Part shown: positions 1 through 9,071 of the stretch, in pieces
How positions within the stretch are numbered: position 1 is the stretch's first letter
Layout: each line of letters starts with the position of its first letter
From: Cytobacillus firmus
GTDB taxonomy: Bacteria; Bacillota; Bacilli; Bacillales; Cytobacillaceae
Direction of reading: 5' to 3'
Length of the DNA: 64,000 bases
Assembly (NCBI RefSeq): GCF_023657595.1
Contig: NZ_CP098323.1
Location: 768,001-832,000, forward strand
Made by a program: the position numbers and the translations under genes
The notes under the pieces: model-generated
Databases searched by the model: none
Seen by the model: only the letters and a program-made list of their open reading frames with translations
What the model was told of the DNA's origin: nothing

Positions 1-2
1 TG

Positions 3-314
3 AATCATAAAACCGATTTCGGCGGTGCCCCTGTTGTGCTGGCGATTCTGTCCAAACATGGAGCAACAGCTCTTGAGCGAACAGAGAATATGGCTGCCGT
101 ATCCTGCTTTATCCAGAATTTTATGCTGATGGCTTGGGAATCAGGAGTGGGGACATTCTGGTCTTCTCTGGGGACTTCAGCTAAAGCCAGATTAACTTTA
201 AATGTCCCTGATGATTACGATGTAGTCGGTATTCTGGGAGTAGGATTCCCTGAGGAAGTGCCAGAAGCGAAGGAACGTACACCGATTGACAGGAAAATAA
301 AGCATTTATCATAA
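3..314 (+). CDS. Nitroreductase family protein, C-terminal part (cut by window edge)
   Basis: The frame is open from the first bases, so this is the tail of a gene that begins before the window. The visible 103 residues contain the AP-V-L strand, a helix with AAVSCFIQNFMLMAWE and the G-GTFW segment, which are typical of the FMN-binding core of nitroreductase-fold enzymes. Family members use FMN and NAD(P)H to reduce nitroaromatics, quinones or similar acceptors. The protein ends with the usual short basic tail. A GTG at position 36 is in frame but interrupts a conserved strand and is not a credible start. Substrate cannot be inferred. Confidence 0.75.
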   Translation, partial: NHKTDFGGAPVVLAILSKHGATALERTENMAAVSCFIQNFMLMAWESGVGTFWSSLGTSAKARLTLNVPDDYDVVGILGVGFPEEVPEAKERTPIDRKIKHLS

Positions 315-325
315 GTATTTTAATA

Positions 326-356
326 GGGCGCCTATCTCATTGGATGGTGCTCTTTT
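326..356 (+). terminator. Weak intrinsic terminator after the nitroreductase
   Basis: A 7-bp stem (326-332 with 346-352, including two G-U pairs) is followed by TTTTGTT. It sits just after the nitroreductase stop codon. Confidence 0.4.
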
Positions 357-413
357 GTTAAAATATGGTATAATTACGAAGTAGTAGATTTCTATCTTAC
401 AAGAGGAGTTCAT

Positions 414-752
414 ATGAAAATCATCCAGGCTATTATAATCATATTAATATGGGCGATTCCTATTTTCAGTATAAGAAAAACTTATAAAAAAATGGATTAT
501 GAAGAAAAGCAGGATGTTAAAGATGAGTTGAAGAACCCCTCGTTCCTTCTGTTTGTTTTCACCTGTATTGGTTTTCAGGTGTTGATTACCGGCAATATCT
601 CAGAAATAAAACTCCTGCAGCATATAGGCGCAGGCTTAGTGTTCATCGGATTCGTTTCTGGATGTTTGGGCGCTTTCAGACAAAGATACTTTAAAAAGGG
701 CATTGGGTTAATGTTAGCAGGCGGTATTGGAGCAGTGATTTATTTTATCTAA
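414..752 (+). CDS. Small integral membrane protein, unknown function
   Basis: The 112-residue protein has a hydrophobic N-terminal segment (about residues 3-20), a charged stretch (KKMDYEEKQDVKDE) and two or three further membrane segments (about 45-60, 70-85, 95-112). A good AGAGGAG site stands 6 bases before the ATG. It is transcribed alone, between two hairpin terminators. I do not recognise a family; it resembles the many short uncharacterised multi-pass proteins of Bacillaceae. Confidence 0.6.
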   Translation: MKIIQAIIIILIWAIPIFSIRKTYKKMDYEEKQDVKDELKNPSFLLFVFTCIGFQVLITGNISEIKLLQHIGAGLVFIGFVSGCLGAFRQRYFKKGIGLMLAGGIGAVIYFI

Positions 753-766
753 TGTTTGTTCAGAAA

Positions 767-791
767 GGGGTGCACACGCAGCTCTTTTTTT
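767..791 (+). terminator. Probable intrinsic terminator
   Basis: GGGGTGC (767-773) can pair with GCAGCTC (778-784) with one mismatch and one G-U pair, and is followed by seven T residues. It separates the small membrane protein from the bce-type operon. Confidence 0.5.
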
Positions 792-837
792 CACGTCCTC
801 CCTATGGCATAATTTTCTAAGACAAAGGAGTGAGAGG

Positions 838-1527
838 ATGCAGAAAGTATTTATTATTGAGGATGACCCGAAAATTGCGGAGCACCTGCAATCTTATTTA
901 GTGAAGTATGGCTACCAGGCAGTTATGGCGGAACAGCTCGATGATGTAATGGCAGAATTTCATAAGCAGAAGCCGGATCTTGTCCTTTTGGATATTAATC
1001 TTCCGAGCTTTGACGGGTATTACTGGTGCAGGCAAATCCGAAAGGAGTCCATTTGTCCGGTCATCTTTATTTCCGCCCGGGTAGGGGAGATGGACCAGGT
1101 AATGGCGCTTGAAAATGGCGGGGATGATTTTATCACGAAGCCGTTTCATCCGGAAATTGTGATGGCGAAAATCCGCAGCCAGCTGCGCCGGGCATACGGG
1201 GAGTATGCCTCACAGGCACAGGAACGGATAATTGAGATAGAAGGATTAAAGCTGTTTCCGGAAAGAATGGAACTCACATTTCGTGATAAAACGGTCCAGC
1301 TGTCAAAAAAAGAAGCGGATATTATCGAAAGTCTACTGGAGCGGCACCCGCGTGTGGCAGGGCGTGAGGATCTTCTTGAAAAGCTGTGGGATGAGCAGGT
1401 TTATGTGGATGAAAATACACTGAATGTAAATATGGCAAGGGTAAGAAAAAAATTTGAGGCAATTGGGCTTTCAGGAGCGGTCGAAACTGTGAGAGGGGCA
1501 GGCTATCGTTTGATTGTTACCTGGTGA
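838..1527 (+). CDS. OmpR-family response regulator (BceR-like)
   Basis: The 229-residue protein has an N-terminal receiver domain (acidic pair D9/D10, phosphoacceptor D52 in LLDINLPSFDG, K101 in ITKPF) and a C-terminal winged-helix DNA-binding domain from about residue 130. It is the first gene of a four-gene set with a short-loop histidine kinase and an ABC ATPase/permease pair. This is the standard arrangement of Bce-type modules, which sense and resist cell-wall-active peptides such as bacitracin in Bacillus. The kinase gene follows with overlapping or near-touching codons, so the pair is translated together. The exact inducer cannot be read from the sequence. Confidence 0.9.
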   Translation: MQKVFIIEDDPKIAEHLQSYLVKYGYQAVMAEQLDDVMAEFHKQKPDLVLLDINLPSFDGYYWCRQIRKESICPVIFISARVGEMDQVMALENGGDDFITKPFHPEIVMAKIRSQLRRAYGEYASQAQERIIEIEGLKLFPERMELTFRDKTVQLSKKEADIIESLLERHPRVAGREDLLEKLWDEQVYVDENTLNVNMARVRKKFEAIGLSGAVETVRGAGYRLIVTW

Positions 1528-1541
1528 AAGGCTGGAGAGAC

Positions 1542-2543
1542 ATGAAATTATTTTTTAAAGAGCATGCGCTATTAATTGCTGTACAGATTGTTCAATTTTT
1601 TGTGGTTCTGGCTATTTACTGGCTTGATGGCTATCAGCGTCTATTGCCGGCTCTCTATGGCATATTTCTCGGACTATTCTTTCTCACGGCTTACCTTGCC
1701 TACCACTATTTTAGCCGCCGCAAGTTTTATAAGAGGCTGACAAATGAGCTTTCTTCTCTTGACGATTCCTTTCAAACAACAGAAAACTCCCCCATCTCCA
1801 TGGCGCTTGATGAACTGCTGAAGGCCCAGTATAAACATTATCAAACGAGAATAAAAGCGCTGGAATCCAGGCAGGATGAGCACCTGAAGTTCATGGATCA
1901 ATGGGTTCATCAGATGAAAACACCGCTTTCTGTCATTGAGCTGATTGCACAAAACCTGGATGAACCGGATTCATCCAGCATCCGGGAAGAAACAGACAGG
2001 ATGAAAACGGGCTTGAACACGATCCTTTATATGGCGAGACTTCGGACAATCGAACAGGATTTTCATATCAAACCTGTACACTTATCGAAAATCATTCATG
2101 AAGTAAATGGCGAAAACAAACGGTTTTATATCCGGAACGGAGTGTATCCGAATCTTCTGCAGGAAAAAGAAAACATAATCGTGGAGACAGATGAGAAATG
2201 GCTGTTCTTTATGCTTTCTCAGCTGATCCATAATGCGGTCAAGTATTCCAGGGGAAAGAGCAGCAGGGTTGATATTTCCGTCTATGAAAAAGACGGGGAA
2301 GCTGTCTTAGAAGTGAAGGATTTTGGCGCCGGCATTCCGGAAGCGGATAAGCGCCGTGTGTTTGAACCTTTTTATACCGGTGAAAATGGGCGGAAATTCA
2401 GAGAGTCCACAGGTATGGGGCTGTACTTGACGAAGGAGGCGGCCGACTACCTTGGCCATCGGATTGAACTGGAATCCACACTTGGTGAAGGGTCTCTTTT
2501 CCGGCTGATTTTCGGAAAAACACAGAACCTTACAATCTTGTAA
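1542..2543 (+). CDS. Intramembrane-sensing histidine kinase (BceS-like)
   Basis: Two N-terminal membrane helices (about residues 9-28 and 34-56) are joined by only a few residues, so there is no external sensor domain; this is typical of BceS-type kinases, which take their signal from the partner ABC transporter. The H-box lies in WVHQMKTPLS (H123), followed by the N-box HNAVKYS, the G1 box DFGAGIPE and the G2 box GMGLYLTK. I chose the ATG at 1542 because GGAG stands just before it; a GTG at 1524 overlapping the regulator stop is the alternative start. Partner of the response regulator upstream. Confidence 0.9.
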   Translation: MKLFFKEHALLIAVQIVQFFVVLAIYWLDGYQRLLPALYGIFLGLFFLTAYLAYHYFSRRKFYKRLTNELSSLDDSFQTTENSPISMALDELLKAQYKHYQTRIKALESRQDEHLKFMDQWVHQMKTPLSVIELIAQNLDEPDSSSIREETDRMKTGLNTILYMARLRTIEQDFHIKPVHLSKIIHEVNGENKRFYIRNGVYPNLLQEKENIIVETDEKWLFFMLSQLIHNAVKYSRGKSSRVDISVYEKDGEAVLEVKDFGAGIPEADKRRVFEPFYTGENGRKFRESTGMGLYLTKEAADYLGHRIELESTLGEGSLFRLIFGKTQNLTIL

Positions 2544-2630
2544 GGTAAGTGAAAGAAAAATCGATTTTTGGAACTGGGAATAGACGATATACTGATCACA
2601 AGTCAACAGAATGTGAAAGGAGAACTTGTG

Positions 2631-3395
2631 ATGCTAAAAGTAAAACAAGTAAGCAAGATTTATGAAGGAAAGATCGCCTATCGTGCGTTAACCGATATTA
2701 ACTTAACGATTGAAGAAGGGGAGTTTGTCGGAATCATGGGTCCTTCGGGAAGCGGGAAAACGACGCTGCTGAACATGATTGCCACCATTGATGAACCGAC
2801 CACAGGGGAAATCCTGATTAATGAAAGAAATCCACATGTCTTAAAAAAAGAGGAGCTTGCTCAATTCCGGCGCCGTGAATTGGGGTTTGTCTTTCAGGAC
2901 TTCAACCTGCTTCATACCTTGACGGTTGAAGAAAATATGGTCCTTCCGCTGACATTGGACGGAAAAAAAGTGAAGGAAATGAAGGAAAAAGCGTATCAAA
3001 TTGCTGAAAAACTGGGGATTACCGGCATTATGAATAAACGGACGTATGAAATATCCGGGGGACAGGCACAAAGAGCGGCTGTGGCAAGAGCGATGATTCA
3101 TACGCCAAAGCTGCTATTGGCAGATGAACCGACAGGGAATCTGGATTCCAAGTCTTCCAAGGATGTAATGGAAATGCTTGAATCGATTAATAAAACGGAG
3201 AAGACCACCATGATGCTTGTCACACATGATGCCCAGGCGGCGAGCTATTGCAACCGCGTCATTTTCATCCGGGACGGAAAATTCTATTCGGAGATACACC
3301 GCGGCGATAACCGCCAGGCCTTTTTCCAAAAGATCATCGATACACTTTCGCTGCTGGGAGGGGATGCACATGACTTTTCGTCAGTTCGCGTTTAA
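2631..3395 (+). CDS. Bce-type ABC transporter ATP-binding protein
   Basis: The 254-residue ATPase shows Walker A GPSGSGKT (37-44), a Q-loop (VFQDFNLL), signature SGGQ (142-145) and Walker B LLLADE followed by PTGNLD. It belongs to the MacB/LolD-like class used by BceA-type exporters and detoxification modules. The start at 2631 is supported by AAAGGAG nine bases upstream; the frame is open further upstream but without a better site. The 3-prime end overlaps the permease gene by 26 bases. A longer C-terminal tail after the H-loop (residues about 215-254) is typical of BceA proteins. Confidence 0.9.
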   Translation: MLKVKQVSKIYEGKIAYRALTDINLTIEEGEFVGIMGPSGSGKTTLLNMIATIDEPTTGEILINERNPHVLKKEELAQFRRRELGFVFQDFNLLHTLTVEENMVLPLTLDGKKVKEMKEKAYQIAEKLGITGIMNKRTYEISGGQAQRAAVARAMIHTPKLLLADEPTGNLDSKSSKDVMEMLESINKTEKTTMMLVTHDAQAASYCNRVIFIRDGKFYSEIHRGDNRQAFFQKIIDTLSLLGGDAHDFSSVRV

Positions 3396-5232
3396 CAACG
3401 TCATCCGCAACAAGCGGCTGTATGCAGCCTATTTTCTCAGCAGTTTATTTACAGTCATGGTCTTCTTTACCTTCTCGATTTTTGCAAATCATCCTGCATT
3501 AAGCGGGGATGCGATGAACTCAACTGTCACGAAGGGAATGAATGCAGCAGCCGGAATTATCTATGTGTTTTCGTTCTTTTTTGTGTTGTATTCGATGAGC
3601 TCATTTTTGCAGTCCAGAAAAAGGGAATTCGGCTTATTAATGATACAGGGCATGAGCATGAAACAAATCCGCCTCATGGTCTTTTTGGAAAATATGCTGA
3701 TTGGCTTATTTGCAACCGTGGGCGGTATTCTGCTGGGCCTTGTGTTTGCAAAAGGGATTTTGCTGCTGGCTGAGAATGTGCTGATTATTGAACGTACGCT
3801 TTCTTTTTATTTTCCGGTGAAAGCCATTCTGGTTACCTTTATATCTTTCATCATTTTATTTTTCTTTATTTCCTTGTTTGTCACGTATGTTCTGCGCAGC
3901 AAAAAGCTGATTGAATTAATTAAGGGAAATAAAATGTCAAAGGGTGAGCCAAAAGCCAATCTTTTCTTAACCATGCTGGCTGTCCTTTTATTAGGGGCGG
4001 GGTATGCAGCTGCCTTACTTGCAAGAGGTGTGATGGTTGTAGCGGCAATGGTGCCGGTGATCATCGTTGTCAGCATTGGGACATACCTGTTATTTACGCA
4101 ATTAAGCGTGTTTATCATTAGACGATTAAAGAAGAATGAGAGTGTTTTCTGGTTTAAGACCAATATGCTGCTGTTTTCTGACTTAGCCTTCCGCATGAAG
4201 GATAATGCGCGGACATTCTTCATGGTGGCCATGGTTTCAACGGTTGCCTTCAGTGCAATCGGCACGCTGTTCGGATTTCAGACGGTTTTGACCTCCAATA
4301 TCAAAGATCTGAATGCCACAACGTTTTCCTATAAAACAAGTGAAGATCAAGAAGAGAAAAATGTTGCGGCTATCAACCGAATATTAAAGGAAGAAAACAT
4401 TGAAACCGAATCGGCACATACTGTATTGCAGAGCTTTGAAGTGGGCGGAAGTTCCACTCAGATTGCCAGCCAATCCGATTTTAACCGTTTTGCCTCCCTT
4501 ATTGGCGAAGATCCCGTTACTTTAAAAGAAGGACAAGTGGTGGTGGTGGAGTTTGAAGGCACCAACTTCGGGCAATCGAAGGACCTCATGAATGAAACCA
4601 TTACACTGACGTCCGGCACAGTTTTGAAACCGAAAGAAGCTATTCATTCGAAAGCCCTGCCTGCAATAGATTCCTATTTTATCATGTCTGATATAGACTT
4701 TAAAAAACTTCCTGAACCGACTTGGAAAGAAAGCTATTATGCCTGGCAGGCAACAAATGGCGAGGAAAGGGTAATGGCTGCTTCTGAAAAGCTCTACAAG
4801 GAACTGCCAAGATATGAAATTACATCCGTAGAATACGAAATAAATGAAATAATGAAAGGCTACGGCCCCATATTATTTGTCGGTCTGTTTATCGGAATTG
4901 TCTTTTTCGTATCAGCCGGCAGCTTCCTATACTTCAGGCTTTACATGGACCTGGATGAAGATAAACAAAAATTCAAGTCGATATCTAAGATGGGGCTGAC
5001 CGGTAAAGAGCTGAAAAAGGTCTTAAATAGACAGACGATGATTCTGTTTTTCGCCCCGATCCTCGTCGCTCTTATTCATGGTGCTGTGGCCCTGACTGCG
5101 TTATCAAATCTGTTCTACTTTAACTTGTTTAAAGAATCTGTCGCTGTTCTGAGTGTTTTCCTGGCCATCCAGGTTGTTTACTTCTTCATAGTGCGTTTTT
5201 TCTATACGAAGCAGATTCAGGCGGCGGTCTGA
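3370..5232 (+). CDS. Bce-type ABC transporter permease
   Basis: The 620-residue protein has the layout of BceB: an N-terminal helix, a first FtsX-type bundle, more helix pairs, then a large extracytoplasmic domain of about 200 residues (roughly 320-520) before three closing helices. In known systems this domain helps detect the antimicrobial peptide and the permease activates the kinase. The ATG at 3370 has GGGAGGGG upstream; an in-frame start at 3217 would lie deep inside the ATPase gene in another frame and is rejected. The 26-base overlap with the ATPase gene implies translational coupling. Confidence 0.9.
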   Translation: MTFRQFAFNNVIRNKRLYAAYFLSSLFTVMVFFTFSIFANHPALSGDAMNSTVTKGMNAAAGIIYVFSFFFVLYSMSSFLQSRKREFGLLMIQGMSMKQIRLMVFLENMLIGLFATVGGILLGLVFAKGILLLAENVLIIERTLSFYFPVKAILVTFISFIILFFFISLFVTYVLRSKKLIELIKGNKMSKGEPKANLFLTMLAVLLLGAGYAAALLARGVMVVAAMVPVIIVVSIGTYLLFTQLSVFIIRRLKKNESVFWFKTNMLLFSDLAFRMKDNARTFFMVAMVSTVAFSAIGTLFGFQTVLTSNIKDLNATTFSYKTSEDQEEKNVAAINRILKEENIETESAHTVLQSFEVGGSSTQIASQSDFNRFASLIGEDPVTLKEGQVVVVEFEGTNFGQSKDLMNETITLTSGTVLKPKEAIHSKALPAIDSYFIMSDIDFKKLPEPTWKESYYAWQATNGEERVMAASEKLYKELPRYEITSVEYEINEIMKGYGPILFVGLFIGIVFFVSAGSFLYFRLYMDLDEDKQKFKSISKMGLTGKELKKVLNRQTMILFFAPILVALIHGAVALTALSNLFYFNLFKESVAVLSVFLAIQVVYFFIVRFFYTKQIQAAV

Positions 5233-5311
5233 TTAATGATTGATTAAATATTCAGGATATAACAGAGCATTCATATTTTTGGAGTTAATTATAGAATAGG
5301 GGGTATTCACT

Positions 5312-5338
5312 GCGGCAGGCTTGTACTGCCGCTTTTCT
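5312..5338 (+). terminator. Intrinsic terminator of the Bce-type operon
   Basis: Perfect 7-bp stem GCGGCAG / CTGCCGC (5312-5318 with 5326-5332) with a 7-nt loop, followed by TTTTCTT. Confidence 0.8.
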
Positions 5339-5361
5339 TATATATCATACTCAAGATCCCA

Positions 5362-5397
5362 CCTGCATATAGAAAAGGGAACGAAACTATATGCAGG
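5362..5397 (+). promoter_or_regulatory. Leader hairpin covering the galE ribosome binding site
   Basis: An exact 11-bp inverted repeat, CCTGCATATAG (5362-5372) and CTATATGCAGG (5387-5397), flanks a 14-nt A/G-rich loop. The right arm contains the AGG of the only Shine-Dalgarno sequence (AGGAG, 5395-5399), which lies seven bases before the galE ATG. If transcribed, the stem would hide the ribosome binding site. There is no U-run after it, so it is not a terminator. Whether it is a thermosensor, a protein-binding site or a DNA operator cannot be decided from sequence. Confidence 0.5.
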
Positions 5398-5406
5398 AGT
5401 GATAGA

Positions 5407-6399
5407 ATGGCAATTTTGGTTACTGGAGGAGCAGGTTATATTGGTTCGCATATTGTAGATCTTCTCATGCGAAAAGGGTACAAAACAGTAGTTGCCGATA
5501 ATTTGACTACTGGCCATAGAAAGGCGGTCCATCCGAAGGCAGCTTTCTATGAGGGGGATATCAGATCGCAGGATTTTCTAAATAGTGTCCTTTGCCGTGA
5601 GCGTATAGAGGGAGTATTTCATTTTGCGGCGTTATCCCTTGTAGGGGAATCGATGAAAGATCCGCTAAATTACTATAATAATAATGTACTTGGTTCTCTT
5701 AGCCTTTTAAAGGCTTTGGAAGCGCATAAGGTAAAAAAGCTGGTGTTTTCGTCAACAGCAGCCGTATATGGGGAGGCGAAAAGCCAGCCAATACGGGAAG
5801 ATGCGCCGCTATCGCCTGCAAGCCCGTATGGTGAGACGAAGCTTGCCGTTGAACGGATGCTCCATTGGTGGGCGCAGGCATCAGGAGCAAGGTTCGTGTC
5901 GCTCCGTTATTTTAATGCTGCAGGGGCAAAGGCTTCAGGGGAGATGGGCGAGGACCATCAAAATGAGACGCATTTAATCCCGATCATCCTGCAGGCGGCA
6001 CTTGGAAAAAGAGAATCGGTCTCCATTTTTGGGGATGACTATCCAACAAAGGATGGTACCTGCATAAGGGACTATATACATGTAGAGGATTTGGCTGAAG
6101 CCCATCTGCTGGCACTCCGGCACCTGGAAGATGGAGGGGACAGCAATGTGCTTAATCTGGGGGGCAGCAAAGGGTTCTCTGTAAAAGAGGTGATTGAAGC
6201 TGCAGAGGAGGCAACAAACAGGCGTTTTAAAGTAAGAATTGCTCCCCGCAGACAAGGAGACCCGGCAGAACTGGTTGCTTCATCTGAAAAAGCAAGGCTA
6301 CTGCTGAACTGGAAGCCGCAAAAAACAAGTATCCGCCAGATTGTTGAGGATGCCTGGAGCTGGCACAGATCCCATCCTGACGGATATCGCAATTCATAA
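5407..6399 (+). CDS. galE: UDP-glucose 4-epimerase
   Basis: The 330-residue protein begins with the NAD-binding motif GGAGYIGSH (7-15) and has the extended SDR catalytic residues S116/T117 in FSSTAAVYG and Y141-x3-K145 in SPYGETK. It interconverts UDP-glucose and UDP-galactose, and some relatives also take N-acetylated sugars. It lies beside gtaB (convergent, with a 6-base overlap of the coding ends) and a lipid-linked glycosylation cassette, which points to supply of nucleotide sugars for envelope glycopolymers rather than to galactose catabolism; no galK or galT is present. Confidence 0.93.
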   Translation: MAILVTGGAGYIGSHIVDLLMRKGYKTVVADNLTTGHRKAVHPKAAFYEGDIRSQDFLNSVLCRERIEGVFHFAALSLVGESMKDPLNYYNNNVLGSLSLLKALEAHKVKKLVFSSTAAVYGEAKSQPIREDAPLSPASPYGETKLAVERMLHWWAQASGARFVSLRYFNAAGAKASGEMGEDHQNETHLIPIILQAALGKRESVSIFGDDYPTKDGTCIRDYIHVEDLAEAHLLALRHLEDGGDSNVLNLGGSKGFSVKEVIEAAEEATNRRFKVRIAPRRQGDPAELVASSEKARLLLNWKPQKTSIRQIVEDAWSWHRSHPDGYRNS

Positions 6400-7254
6400 G
6401 CGGGCTTGCCTTAAATATAGGGAAAGCTTATCCTTCAGTTCAGGTCTTTGCAGGGCATAATCAATCGAGGCTTTAAGAAAGCCGAATTTATCCCCAATGT
6501 CATAGCGGCTTCCCTGGATCAGGTAGGAATAAATTTTTTCCCGGCAAAGCAAGGCATGGAGCGCATCTGTCAGCTGCAGCTCACCTTTGCTGTCAGGGCT
6601 TCCGTTCTCAAGCATGTCAAAGATTGCGGGTGTTAAGATATAGCGGCCAATAATCGCATGGGCAGATGGGGCTTTTTCAGCAGATGGTTTTTCTACGAGG
6701 CTATCCACTTTGTATAATGGGCCCCTCTGTTCTGAATAGCCTACAATTCCATATTTATTGACTTCGGACATAGGAACCTCACTGCATCCAAGGATGCTTG
6801 CCCCCGTTTGATTATATTGCTCAATCATTTGCAGCATGGCAGGTGGTTCTCCGTCGATGATATCATCGCCAAGGAGGACGGCAAACGGCTCCCTGCCAAT
6901 GAACTTTCTCGCGCATAAAATGGCGTGCCCCAATCCGAGCGGCTCCTTTTGCCTGACATAATGGATATCAGCCAGATTGGTTATTTCGCGAACTTCCTCA
7001 AGCATTTCAAGCTTTCCGCTTTTCTGCAGCAGCAGCTCCATTTCAACCGATTTATCAAAATGGTCTTCAATGGCCCGTTTGTTTCTCCCCGTTATGATGA
7101 TAATATCTTCAATTCCTGAAGAAATGGCCTCCTCCACAATATATTGAATGGCAGGCTTATCGACGATGGGGAGCATTTCCTTCGGCTGTGCCTTCGTTGC
7201 GGGCAGAAAGCGGGTTCCGAGGCCTGCAGCTGGAATGACCGCTTTTTTAATCAT
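6394..7254 (-). CDS. gtaB: UTP-glucose-1-phosphate uridylyltransferase
   Basis: The 286-residue enzyme carries the nucleotidyltransferase signature AAGLGTRFLPATKAQPKEML near the N terminus, followed by VDKPAIQYIVEEA and the LLGDDI strand. It makes UDP-glucose from UTP and glucose-1-phosphate, the precursor for glycolipids, teichoic acid glucosylation and, through the neighbouring epimerase, UDP-galactose. Its coding end overlaps the end of galE by 6 bases with no terminator visible between them, so the two convergent transcripts must overlap. The start is the ATG at 7254, with GGGGGAT upstream. Confidence 0.93.
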   Translation of the reverse strand: MIKKAVIPAAGLGTRFLPATKAQPKEMLPIVDKPAIQYIVEEAISSGIEDIIIITGRNKRAIEDHFDKSVEMELLLQKSGKLEMLEEVREITNLADIHYVRQKEPLGLGHAILCARKFIGREPFAVLLGDDIIDGEPPAMLQMIEQYNQTGASILGCSEVPMSEVNKYGIVGYSEQRGPLYKVDSLVEKPSAEKAPSAHAIIGRYILTPAIFDMLENGSPDSKGELQLTDALHALLCREKIYSYLIQGSRYDIGDKFGFLKASIDYALQRPELKDKLSLYLRQARL

Positions 7255-7376
7255 AAAATCCCCCTTTCCACTCTATTTTTATGTAGGAGGAAGGTTGTAT
7301 TATCCCTTCCTGAATAATTTGCCCCTCTTCGTGAACCCTAAAATTGTAAATATTCTTCAACCCAGAGGTGTAGAGA

Positions 7377-9056
7377 TTGCTTCTAAACAAAATGGCAGCC
7401 GAGAAAAATCTCCTTATTCTGGCAGGCATTGCTTTAGCTTTATTTGTTTCCCCTTTATACATATTAGGTGAAAATGCACATATCCGCGTTCATGATAATC
7501 TTGACAGCAATCTGGCGTGGTATAAAGTTCTTGCTGAAAGCGGGCAGCTTGCAGGATCAATAGATGCTGTCATTCCGCAAGTTATGAACGGAAATCTATC
7601 CCGCAATGCGTTCGGATCTGAATGGACCATCATTGTTTGGCTGTATGCCCTTTTTCCGACAATGATTGCGTATGCCCTCAGCCAGACAATCACAAGAGTG
7701 TTTGCTTTTATCGGAATGTATTTGCTCTTGAAAACGCATTTTTTAATAGGTGAAAAGTGGGCGCCCGTAACGATTGGGACAGCCCTCGCTTTTGCTTTCA
7801 CGCCATTCTGGCCTTCCGGTATGCTGAGCACGCTTGGGATGCCGCTTGCGCTTTGGGCTTTCCTGAATATCAGGCAAGGGGAAAGGTCGTGGAAAAATGT
7901 GCTTGTCCTCACCCTGTTGCCTTTATATGCAAGCATCGTCCTTGGCTTTTTCTTTTTCCTGAGCGCCATGGGAGTATTCTGGCTGACAGACTTGATCCGG
8001 AAAAGAACATGGAATTGGCCATTTCTCTTATCAATTATTTATATGACCGGAATCTTTTTCATCGTTGAATACAGGCTCGTTTATTCCTTCCTATTTGATG
8101 ATGAGCCGAACAGCCGGGATGAATATTTCCATGCAAGGCTCACCTTTTGGCATTGCGTCAGGCTGACATTCAAGAACTTTGCTATCGGGCACCACCATGC
8201 TGCCACCATTCATACGCTCATCATTCTACCCATCATGTTTGTGGCCCTTTTTATGGTACTGAGGAAAAAAGAGTGGAAAAAGGAGAAGGTGTTTTTGTTC
8301 CTGTTTTTCCTGAACTTTGCGTTATCTGCATGGTATGCCTTCTGGTTCTACAAAGGCTGGCTTCCCCTTACAGAGCGTTTTCATGTGCTTGATACTTTCA
8401 ACTTTGCCAGATATCACTTTTTAAGACCCCTGGTGGTTTATCTCCTGTTTGCGCTATCGTTAAAAATTGTTTGGTCATACGGGAGGTTAGGGAGGAGGAT
8501 GGTCCCTGTATTTGTGCTTGCCCAGGTGATTGCCGCGTCCTTTTTTAACGAGGAAACTCTTTTCCAGGATAAGCCTTCTTTCAAACAATTTTATGCAGAA
8601 GAGCAGTTCTCGGCTATTAAAGACTACATTGGGCTTCCTCAGGAGGATTACCGGGTCGCAAGCATTGGGCTTCATCCGGCTATTGCCCAGTATAATGGGT
8701 TCTATACGCTGGATTCCTATAATAATTTCTACCCCTTAACATACAAATATCAATTTCGAAAAATCATTGAAAAAGAGCTTGAAAAAAATAAAACCATCCG
8801 CACCTATTATGATGAGTGGGGTGGAAGATGCTATATCTTTACAGACGAGCTTGGCAAGCATTATATGTTCAAGAAGCGCACGAAAAAAAGGCTGAAGAAC
8901 CTGGAATTGAATACAGACGCCTTTAAAGCCATGGGAGGCTCCTATCTTTTTTCATCCGTTCCCATCGACAATGCCGAAGATAATAAGCTTGTATTGGAGA
9001 AGGTTTTTGAATCAAAAAGCTCTGTGTGGAAAATCTACCTTTATAAAGCCATATAA
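7377..9056 (+). CDS. GT-C-type membrane glycosyltransferase (YkoS-like, probably DUF6044)
   Basis: This 559-residue polytopic protein has about ten to eleven membrane helices, then an extracytoplasmic C-terminal domain from about residue 400. The first external loop carries acidic residues (HDNLDSN), as expected for the catalytic loop of GT-C enzymes. It resembles Bacillus subtilis YkoS, which sits next to the glycosyltransferase YkoT. In three-component systems such a protein moves a sugar from undecaprenyl phosphate to an envelope polymer outside the cell. The TTG start at 7377 is preceded by AGAGGTG six bases upstream. The next two genes provide the other two components. Confidence 0.75.
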   Translation: MLLNKMAAEKNLLILAGIALALFVSPLYILGENAHIRVHDNLDSNLAWYKVLAESGQLAGSIDAVIPQVMNGNLSRNAFGSEWTIIVWLYALFPTMIAYALSQTITRVFAFIGMYLLLKTHFLIGEKWAPVTIGTALAFAFTPFWPSGMLSTLGMPLALWAFLNIRQGERSWKNVLVLTLLPLYASIVLGFFFFLSAMGVFWLTDLIRKRTWNWPFLLSIIYMTGIFFIVEYRLVYSFLFDDEPNSRDEYFHARLTFWHCVRLTFKNFAIGHHHAATIHTLIILPIMFVALFMVLRKKEWKKEKVFLFLFFLNFALSAWYAFWFYKGWLPLTERFHVLDTFNFARYHFLRPLVVYLLFALSLKIVWSYGRLGRRMVPVFVLAQVIAASFFNEETLFQDKPSFKQFYAEEQFSAIKDYIGLPQEDYRVASIGLHPAIAQYNGFYTLDSYNNFYPLTYKYQFRKIIEKELEKNKTIRTYYDEWGGRCYIFTDELGKHYMFKKRTKKRLKNLELNTDAFKAMGGSYLFSSVPIDNAEDNKLVLEKVFESKSSVWKIYLYKAI

Positions 9057-9071
9057 GCAGGGGGGATTAGA

